In this document: positions 33,689-39,192 of the stretch, one piece after another
Position numbering within the stretch: position 1 is the first letter of the stretch
Layout: every line of letters begins with the position of its first letter
Assembly: GCA_900549015.1 (NCBI GenBank)
Contig: URMH01000026.1
Span: 1-39,192, forward strand
Reading direction: 5' to 3'
DNA: 39,192 nucleotides
From: an uncultured Blautia sp.
GTDB lineage: Bacteria; Bacillota; Clostridia; Lachnospirales; Lachnospiraceae
The notes under the pieces: generated by a model
What the model saw: the letters and a program-made list of their open reading frames with translations, nothing else
What the model was told of the DNA's origin: nothing
Databases searched by the model: none
Program-made: the position numbers and the translations under genes

Positions 33689-34207
33689 TTACATTTTTTC
33701 CGGTTCTGGATAAGTAACGCCAAGTGTATCAACAGTCATGGATTTGATTTTCTGCTCGTCAAGAGGACGGTCGCTGTAATCGGTGTCCTCCTCTGCGATG
33801 CGGTTTACAACGTCCATGCCTTCTGTGATTTTGCCGAAGGCAGCGTAAGCTCCGTCAAGATGCGGAGAAGTTTTATGCATAATAAAGAACTGGCTTCCTG
33901 CAGAGTCTGGGTGCATAGCTCTCGCCATAGAGAGAACGCCTTCCGTATGTTTTAAATCATTTGCAAAGCCGTTCTGTGCAAATTCGCCTTTGATTGTATA
34001 TCCGGGACCGCCCATGCCGTTTCCGTTCGGGCAGCCGCCCTGGATCATAAATCCATTGATGACACGGTGGAAAATAAGACCGTCATAGAAGCCCTTGTTT
34101 ACAAGGCTGATAAAGTTATTTACTGTATTCGGGGCGATTTCCGGATATAACTCTGCTTTCATGACATCGCCGTTTTCCATAGTAATAGTAAGAATTGGAT
34201 TTGCCAT
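33689..34207 (-). CDS. Peptidyl-prolyl cis-trans isomerase (cyclophilin)
   Basis: A 172-residue cytosolic cyclophilin with no signal peptide, catalysing prolyl bond isomerisation. It shows FHRVINGFMIQGG (catalytic Arg and Phe), GSQFFIMHKTSPHLDGAYAAFGKI and the usual N-terminal PILTITMENGD. The start is the ATG at 34207 (reverse), about 10 bases after AAAGGAG; a longer frame upstream would read through its own promoter. No terminator separates it from the converging YigZ gene. Confidence 0.94.
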   Translation of the reverse strand: MANPILTITMENGDVMKAELYPEIAPNTVNNFISLVNKGFYDGLIFHRVINGFMIQGGCPNGNGMGGPGYTIKGEFAQNGFANDLKHTEGVLSMARAMHPDSAGSQFFIMHKTSPHLDGAYAAFGKITEGMDVVNRIAEEDTDYSDRPLDEQKIKSMTVDTLGVTYPEPEKM

Positions 34208-34234
34208 AGTATAGATTCTCCTTTTTAAAAAGTA

Positions 34235-34284
34235 TTGTATTTCCCTGTTCGCTCTATTATAATATGCAGAGAACAATTCTGCAA
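34235..34284. promoter_or_regulatory. Overlapping divergent promoters of the cyclophilin gene and tsaE
   Basis: Plus strand: TTGTAT (34235-34240), 17 bases, TATAAT (34258-34263), reading to tsaE. Minus strand: TTGCAG (34279-34284), 17 bases, TATAAT (34256-34261), reading to the cyclophilin gene. Both -10 boxes share the palindrome ATTATAAT at 34256-34263, so polymerase can occupy only one promoter at a time. Confidence 0.65.
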
Positions 34285-34299
34285 GAAAAAGGTGAAAAC

Positions 34300-34746
34300 A
34301 TGGTTATAGAGACAAGAAGCCCGGAGGAAACTTTCGCTCTGGGAAAAAAAATAGGAGAAATGGCGCGTCCGGGAGAGATTTATACACTCACAGGAGATCT
34401 GGGCGTGGGAAAAACAGTATTTACGCAGGGAGTGGCAGCAGGGCTTGGGATTACAGAGCCTGTCAGCAGCCCTACATTTACGATTATTCAGGAGTATGAC
34501 AGCGGACGTCTTCCATTTTATCATTTTGATGTGTATCGCATTGGTGACATAGAGGAAATGGATGAAATCGGATATGACGATTACTTTTTCGGACAGGGGA
34601 TCTGTCTCATTGAATGGGCAAATCTTATAGAAGAGATTCTTCCGGAAAACCGTAGGGAGATTGTAATAGAAAAAGACCTGGAAAAGGGATTTGATTATAG
34701 AAGAATTACGATTACAGGAGGAAAAGATGAAGATTTTAGGAATTGA
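34300..34746 (+). CDS. tsaE: tRNA t6A biosynthesis ATPase TsaE
   Basis: A 148-residue P-loop ATPase that works with TsaB and TsaD to make N6-threonylcarbamoyladenosine at A37 of ANN-decoding tRNAs. It has Walker A GDLGVGKT (32-39), SSPTFTIIQEY and the family stretch FYHFDVYRI. The start ATG 34300 follows AAAGGTG. Its end overlaps tsaB by 20 bases, so the two are translationally linked. Confidence 0.95.
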   Translation: MVIETRSPEETFALGKKIGEMARPGEIYTLTGDLGVGKTVFTQGVAAGLGITEPVSSPTFTIIQEYDSGRLPFYHFDVYRIGDIEEMDEIGYDDYFFGQGICLIEWANLIEEILPENRREIVIEKDLEKGFDYRRITITGGKDEDFRN

Positions 34747-35443
34747 CAGTTCAGGGATTGTAGCTTCTGTTGCAGTGACAGAGGGAGAAACTCTCCTTGC
34801 AGAGTATACCGTAAATTATAAAAAAACACATTCGCAGACCCTTCTTCCCATGCTGGATGAGGTGGCAAAAATGACAGAGCTTGATCTTGACACCATTGAT
34901 GTCATTGCAGTGGCGGCAGGCCCTGGCTCTTTTACGGGACTTCGTATTGGTTCTGCAACGGCAAAGGGACTTGGACTTGCCCTTAAAAAACCTCTGATTC
35001 CTGTTCCCACAGCAGATGCCCTTGCGTATAATCTTTACGATGTAAAAGGACTTATCTGCCCGATTATGGACGCAAGAAGAAATCAGGTATACACAGGAAT
35101 TTATCGTTTTGAAAATCATAAGCTTACCATTGTGAAAGAACAGTTTGCATCAGGAATACTTGAGCTTTTAGAAGAATTAAACAGTTTCGGGGAAGAAGTT
35201 ACTTTCCTGGGGGATGGGGTTCCTGTATTTTGTGAGAAGATCAAAGAGCATTTGAAAGTACCGTATTCTTTTGCTCCGGCGCACGTGAACAGACAGAGAG
35301 CAGCCGCAGTGGCTGCCCTTGGAGAAGTTTATTATAAAGAGGGAAAAGCACAGAGTGCTATGGAGCACACACCGGATTATCTTCGTGTTTCCCAGGCGGA
35401 GAGGGAGAGAGAAGAGCGGCTCAAAAAGGAGAACGCATTATGA
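34727..35443 (+). CDS. tsaB: tRNA t6A biosynthesis protein TsaB
   Basis: A 238-residue ASKHA-fold partner and activator of TsaD. It has ILGIDSSGIVASVAV at the start and the signature AAGPGSFTGLRIGSATAKGLGLAL. The start ATG 34727 has AGGAGG inside the tsaE coding region (34717-34722). It overlaps tsaE by 20 bases and rimI by 4 (ATGA), marking a tight operon. Confidence 0.95.
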   Translation: MKILGIDSSGIVASVAVTEGETLLAEYTVNYKKTHSQTLLPMLDEVAKMTELDLDTIDVIAVAAGPGSFTGLRIGSATAKGLGLALKKPLIPVPTADALAYNLYDVKGLICPIMDARRNQVYTGIYRFENHKLTIVKEQFASGILELLEELNSFGEEVTFLGDGVPVFCEKIKEHLKVPYSFAPAHVNRQRAAAVAALGEVYYKEGKAQSAMEHTPDYLRVSQAEREREERLKKENAL

Positions 35444-35892
35444 TTTTACGGGAGATGCTTGTGGAAGACCTCGACCAGGTAATGGAGATTGAGCGGGATT
35501 TATTTCATGTGCCGTGGACGAAGGAAGGATTTTTTACGTTTCTTACGAAGGAAAACGCCATGTTTCTCGTTGTGGAGGAGCGTGGCAGAATTCTTGGGTA
35601 CTGCGGTCTTCTCATGGTTCTTGACGAGGGCGACATTACAAATGTGGCAGTCAGAAGAGACAGACAGAGAGAGGGAATCGGCCATTTCCTTATGGCGAGT
35701 CTGATTCGTCTTGCCGGGGAGCAGGGTATAAACACCATTCATTTGGAGGTCCGGGCGGGAAACAGTACAGCTATCCGTCTTTATGAGCGCATGGGATTTA
35801 CAAGAGACGGAATCCGTAAAGGTTACTACGAAAGACCTGTGGAGGATGCCATTCTTATGACCAGGCATGAGAAACAGGGAAACAATGCCTGA
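35440..35892 (+). CDS. rimI: Ribosomal-protein-alanine N-acetyltransferase
   Basis: A 150-residue GNAT acetyltransferase that acetylates the N-terminus of ribosomal protein bS18. The acetyl-CoA loop is RRDRQREGIGHFLM, followed by HLEVRAGNSTAIRLYERMGF, a RimI hallmark. ATG 35440 overlaps the tsaB stop as ATGA. Position between tsaB and the tsaD region is the usual one. Confidence 0.93.
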   Translation: MILREMLVEDLDQVMEIERDLFHVPWTKEGFFTFLTKENAMFLVVEERGRILGYCGLLMVLDEGDITNVAVRRDRQREGIGHFLMASLIRLAGEQGINTIHLEVRAGNSTAIRLYERMGFTRDGIRKGYYERPVEDAILMTRHEKQGNNA

Positions 35893-36339
35893 TCCTGCAA
35901 GATAGAAAAAGGCAAGACAACTGCATATACAGCCAAAAACTTTACCGGGCGCATGGAAGGACAAGGTGACTTCATGCGTCCCTTTTTTCAGGGGAAAACC
36001 TACAAATGTCTGATTGACGGTTTCCGGTTTTGTTTTTTTACCGTCTATATACGCATGGTATCCCCGTGACATAGGAAGAGAGGTGACAAAATATCCATCT
36101 TCTTCCATAGTAATTGTTCCGTAAAGCAGTTCTTTTCCTTCAGTGGGAAAAGGGATAAAGGACGTAATCGCTTGTTTCTGAAAGGAAGAAACAGGAAATC
36201 GCCAGGAAGCGGTGTCGGCTTGAAAAGTGCCAGGTGCATTGCGCAGATTCATCAGTGGAGCCTTACATGGGAAGAGGAAGACGGTGTTTTTTCTGTTGTT
36301 CTCTTGTTTTAGAGGAATAAGTGTGATAAACTTTGCCAC
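35893..36339 (-). pseudogene. Remnant of a YfhO-type membrane protein gene
   Basis: This 465-base gap holds no intact gene. On the minus strand the frame encodes LLYGTITMEEDGYFVTSLP, MSRGYHAYIDGKKT, then FVGFPLKKGTHEVTLSFHAPGKVFGC and the start of a hydrophobic helix (36162 down to about 35894). This matches, from memory, the extracellular C-terminal domain of YfhO, a large polytopic protein (often over 800 residues) linked to teichoic-acid glycosylation. Only about 90 to 150 residues remain: the N-terminal membrane part is missing and the last helix is cut off where the rimI gene ends, with the frame running on into rimI antisense without its own stop. I read it as a degraded fragment. Confidence 0.6.
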
Positions 36340-36357
36340 AGGACGAGGAGGAAGAAT

Positions 36358-37269
36358 ATGTTAGATGTTTGTCTTGTTGGAACCGGGGGAATGATGCCGC
36401 TGCCCAGAAGATGGCTGACAGCGCTTATGACCCGGTATAATGGAAGCAGTCTTTTAATTGACTGCGGCGAGGGCACACAGGTTGCGATAAAAGAAAAAGG
36501 CTGGAGCTTTAAGCCAATCGATGTGATTTGTTTTACTCATTATCATGGGGATCATATCAGCGGGCTTCCGGGGCTTCTTCTTACAATGGGAAATGCAGAC
36601 CGCACAGAGCCGCTCACACTTGTAGGACCAAAAGGTCTGGAGCGGGTGGTAAATGCTTTGCGGATCATTGCGCCGGAGCTGCCTTTTGAAATAAAATTTA
36701 TTGAAATCAGCGGACCGGAACAGGTTTTGGAATTAAACGGATACCGGATCACGGCTTTTCGCGTCAATCACAATGTATTATGTTACGGGTACACCCTTGA
36801 GATTTTGCGACAGGGAAAATTTTCACCGGAGCGGGCAAAAGAACAGGGAATCCCTCTTAAATACTGGAATCCCCTTCAGAAGGGACAGGTAATAGAGGAA
36901 GAGGGAATGACTTATACGCCGGAAATGGTTCTCGGACCGGACAGAAAAGGAATCAAGCTTACGTATACAACAGATACGCGGCCTACAGAATCAATTTTGC
37001 GAAATGCAAAGGAATCGGATCTTTTTATCTGTGAGGGTATGTACGGAGAAGAGGATAAAATCGAGAAGGCGAAGGGCTATAAGCATATGACCTTTAAAGA
37101 GGCGGCTGTTCTTGCGAGAGAGGCGGAGGTCGGAGAAATGTGGCTCACTCATTACAGTCCTTCTCTTGTACGGCCGGAGGAATATATGGACAGGGTACGC
37201 GCCATTTTCCCAAATGCGTATCCGGGTAAAGATGGAAAAAGCGTAGAACTGAATTTTGAAGAGGAATAA
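36358..37269 (+). CDS. rnz: Ribonuclease Z
   Basis: A 303-residue metallo-beta-lactamase-fold endonuclease that removes tRNA 3' trailers. It has the metal-binding HYHGDH in ICFTHYHGDHISGLPG, the N-terminal GTGGMMPLPRRW, a later TTDTRP and a C-terminal LTHYSPS. GGAGG precedes ATG 36358. It sits between rimI and tsaD, 5 bases ahead of tsaD, so it is read together with a tRNA-modification gene. The loop variation relative to E. coli RNase Z (GTGGMMP rather than GTSSGVP) suggests a clostridial subtype. Confidence 0.88.
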   Translation: MLDVCLVGTGGMMPLPRRWLTALMTRYNGSSLLIDCGEGTQVAIKEKGWSFKPIDVICFTHYHGDHISGLPGLLLTMGNADRTEPLTLVGPKGLERVVNALRIIAPELPFEIKFIEISGPEQVLELNGYRITAFRVNHNVLCYGYTLEILRQGKFSPERAKEQGIPLKYWNPLQKGQVIEEEGMTYTPEMVLGPDRKGIKLTYTTDTRPTESILRNAKESDLFICEGMYGEEDKIEKAKGYKHMTFKEAAVLAREAEVGEMWLTHYSPSLVRPEEYMDRVRAIFPNAYPGKDGKSVELNFEEE

Positions 37270-37273
37270 GAAT

Positions 37274-38293
37274 ATGAAAGATACATTAATTCTTGCCATT
37301 GAAAGCTCCTGTGACGAAACGGCAGCTTCTGTTGTAAAAAACGGCAGAACCATTTTATCAAATGTGATTTCTTCGCAGATAGAACTTCATAAATTATATG
37401 GAGGCGTCGTTCCGGAAATCGCGTCACGGAAGCACATCGAAAAAATCAATCAGGTGATCGAGGAAGCATTAAAGGAAGCGGAGGTAACTCTGGACGATCT
37501 GGACGCCATTGGCGTTACTTACGGTCCGGGACTTGTGGGCGCGCTTCTTGTGGGCGTGGCAGAGGCGAAGGCGATCGCTTATGCAAAAAAGCTTCCGCTT
37601 GTAGGCGTACATCATATAGAAGGACACGTTTCCGCAAATTATATTGAGCACCCGGATCTGGAACCGCCGTTTCTCTGTCTCATCGTATCGGGCGGCCACA
37701 CGCACCTTGTGATCGTAAAAGAATACGGAGAGTTTGAGATTCTTGGAAGAACAAGAGACGACGCGGCAGGCGAGGCGTTTGATAAGGTAGCAAGAGCCAT
37801 AGGACTCGGATACCCGGGCGGTCCGAAGATCGACAAGCTTTCCAAAGAGGGAAATCCTCATGCCATTGAGTTCCCAAAAGCAAAAATCGAGGGAAGTCCG
37901 TATGATTTCAGCTTCAGCGGCGTAAAATCTGCGGTTTTAAATTATCTGAATAATGCGCGCATGAAAGGGGAAGCCGTAAACAGGGCTGATATTGCCGCCT
38001 CTTTCCAGAATGCAGTAGTCGAAGTCCTCGTAGAGCATACCATGCAGGCGGCAAAAGATTATCATATGGATAAGATTGCCATAGCAGGCGGCGTTGCTTC
38101 AAACGGAACGCTTCGCGCGGCAATGGAAAAGGCATGCGGGGAAAACGGATATAAGTTTTACAGACCGTCCCCGATCTTCTGTACGGACAATGCGGCTATG
38201 ATCGGCGTGGCTGCTTATTATGAGTACAAAAAAGGAGTGCGCCACGGCTGGGACTTAAATGCAGTTCCCAATTTAAAACTGGGGGAGCGATAA
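37274..38293 (+). CDS. tsaD: tRNA N6-adenosine threonylcarbamoyltransferase TsaD
   Basis: A 339-residue Kae1/Gcp-family enzyme that transfers threonylcarbamoyl to A37. It has LAIESSCDETAASVV, the metal-binding HHIEGH, CLIVSGGHTHL and IAGGVASNGTLR plus TDNAAMIGVAAY at the C-terminus. ATG 37274 lies just 5 bases after the stop of rnz, with GAGGAATAAG forming the binding site across the junction. The length is normal. Confidence 0.96.
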   Translation: MKDTLILAIESSCDETAASVVKNGRTILSNVISSQIELHKLYGGVVPEIASRKHIEKINQVIEEALKEAEVTLDDLDAIGVTYGPGLVGALLVGVAEAKAIAYAKKLPLVGVHHIEGHVSANYIEHPDLEPPFLCLIVSGGHTHLVIVKEYGEFEILGRTRDDAAGEAFDKVARAIGLGYPGGPKIDKLSKEGNPHAIEFPKAKIEGSPYDFSFSGVKSAVLNYLNNARMKGEAVNRADIAASFQNAVVEVLVEHTMQAAKDYHMDKIAIAGGVASNGTLRAAMEKACGENGYKFYRPSPIFCTDNAAMIGVAAYYEYKKGVRHGWDLNAVPNLKLGER

Positions 38294-38296
38294 AAA

Positions 38297-39031
38297 ATGG
38301 AGAAAAGCACGACAGCATATACAGCGATTGTACTGGCAGCAGGCAAAGGTACAAGAATGAACAGCAAAATACAGAAGCAGTTTCTGGAAATTAAGGGAAA
38401 ACCGGTTCTTTATTATTCGCTTAAATGTTTTCAGGAAAGCCCGCTTATCCGCGATATAATTCTCGTGACAGGGGAAGAATCTCTTTCCTACTGTAAAGAA
38501 GAAATTGTGGAGAAATTCGGGTTCTCGAAAGTGACAAAGGTGACGGCAGGGGGAAAAGAGCGCTATGACTCTGTATATGCGGGGCTTTGCGCCTGTGAGA
38601 ACACGGACTACGTTCTGATCCATGACGGAGCGCGTCCGTTTGTTACGGAAGAAATGCTGGAACGGACATGCTTTTCTGTAAAAGAAACAGGAGCCTGCGT
38701 AGTTGGCATGCCTGTAAAAGATACGATTAAGATAAGCGACAGAAATGAGATGGTGCAATCTACGCCGGAGAGGGAGAGAGTATGGCTGGTGCAGACTCCC
38801 CAGGCATTTCGGTATTCTCTTATAAAAGAGTCCTACGAAAGTATCCTTAATAAGGATATGAGCGGAATTACAGACGACGCCATGATCGTGGAGCAGGAGA
38901 GCGGCGTAAAGGTTACTCTTGTACGCGGCAGCTATGAAAACATTAAGATTACAACGCCGGAAGATATGATCATTGCAGAGGCTTTTTTGCACCACGGACT
39001 CGTGGAAAATAAAAGAAAAGAAAAAAAATGA
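38297..39031 (+). CDS. ispD: 2-C-methyl-D-erythritol 4-phosphate cytidylyltransferase
   Basis: A 244-residue enzyme of the MEP isoprenoid pathway that adds CMP to methylerythritol phosphate. Motifs: IVLAAGKGTRMNSKIQKQF (CTP loop), VTAGGKERYDSVYAGL, VLIHDGARPFV and WLVQTPQAFRY, then ITDDAMIVE. It begins 3 bases after the tsaD stop, with GGGGGAG as binding site in the tsaD end, so it belongs to the same transcript. The Lys-rich tail is short. Confidence 0.95.
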   Translation: MEKSTTAYTAIVLAAGKGTRMNSKIQKQFLEIKGKPVLYYSLKCFQESPLIRDIILVTGEESLSYCKEEIVEKFGFSKVTKVTAGGKERYDSVYAGLCACENTDYVLIHDGARPFVTEEMLERTCFSVKETGACVVGMPVKDTIKISDRNEMVQSTPERERVWLVQTPQAFRYSLIKESYESILNKDMSGITDDAMIVEQESGVKVTLVRGSYENIKITTPEDMIIAEAFLHHGLVENKRKEKK

Positions 39032-39050
39032 AAAAAATGTAATTTTTGTC

Positions 39051-39079
39051 TTGACACGGAGAGGGTTTGATGATAGACT
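39051..39079 (+). promoter_or_regulatory. Promoter of the tRNA-Ser gene
   Basis: Consensus TTGACA (39051-39056), a 17-base spacer, then TAGACT (39074-39079), about 50 bases before the tRNA. Confidence 0.75.
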
Positions 39080-39130
39080 ATCACTTGCGCTGATACAGAA
39101 AGCGAAGAAAATGGCGAAAAGCCTTACTTT

Positions 39131-39192
39131 GGAGAGGTATCGAAGTGGTCATAACGAGGCGGTCTTGAAAACCGTTTGTCCGCAAGGGCGCG
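39131..39192 (+). tRNA. tRNA-Ser (anticodon UGA), cut by the window edge
   Basis: GGAGAGGTATCGAAGTGG opens the acceptor and D arms. The anticodon stem GCGGT/ACCGT (39159-39163 and 39171-39175) encloses the loop CTTGAAA with anticodon TGA at 39166-39168. The long variable arm expected of tRNA-Ser starts at TTTGTCCGCAAGG. The T arm and 3' end lie beyond the window. Confidence 0.92.

Noticed and set aside
35500..35892. Continuation of the YfhO-like frame antisense to rimI
   Set aside because: Recognisable YfhO similarity ends at the rimI stop codon; the rest is a shadow of rimI.

Overview
The window looks like chromosomal DNA of a Gram-positive, AT-leaning gut Clostridia species, most likely a member of the Lachnospiraceae. 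The evidence is strong AGGAGG ribosome binding sites, TTGACA/TATAAT promoters, a T-box riboswitch, HPr kinase next to a ROK glucokinase, and a Bifidobacterium-like hexosamine-salvage operon in a clostridial arrangement. The species cannot be fixed from the sequence alone. Apart from a two-sided remnant at 35.9-36.3 kb and a duplicated AT-rich element at the left edge, the region is intact and dense.

Left part (1-6.7 kb): the tail of an unknown gene, then a PD-(D/E)XK-like nuclease candidate. This candidate lies between two diverged ~310 bp copies of an AT-rich leader that carries regularly spaced GTAG-type motifs. An isoleucine-type T-box follows and controls brnQ. Next is a fused protein: a Tet(M)/EF-G-like ribosomal GTPase joined to a C-terminal YacP/Rae1-like NYN nuclease domain. 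Its ribosome binding site sits inside the brnQ terminator hairpin. A GreA-family factor follows.

Phosphate module (6.7-10.7 kb): TTTACA repeats on an 11-bp register (a Pho box) precede a Na+/phosphate cotransporter with a PhoU-like tail, followed by an OmpR-type regulator and its histidine kinase.

Amino-sugar module (10.7-22.5 kb): nagB and an AraC regulator, then a second AraC regulator divergent from an operon. The operon encodes a sugar-binding protein, two permeases, a 59-residue membrane protein, a GH95-like cytoplasmic glycosidase, a sugar nucleotidyltransferase, an N-acetylhexosamine 1-kinase (NahK) and GalE. This resembles the galacto-N-biose/lacto-N-biose pathway, but a GH95-like protein occupies the place where a GH112 phosphorylase would be expected. 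Its usual catalytic residues appear changed.

Right part (22.5-39.2 kb) is largely housekeeping: a DUF1846 protein, ftsH, uvrC, hprK, a ROK glucokinase, a class A penicillin-binding protein with an acidic repeat tail, a YigZ/IMPACT protein and a cyclophilin. The t6A tRNA-modification genes tsaE-tsaB-rimI and tsaD follow, with RNase Z between them, then ispD and the start of a tRNA-Ser(UGA). A fragment of a YfhO-type membrane protein gene lies between rimI and the RNase Z gene.

The most interesting items are the GTPase-Rae1-like fusion and its overlapping terminator/promoter/ribosome binding site, the GH95-like replacement in the hexosamine operon, and the duplicated leader around the nuclease-like gene.
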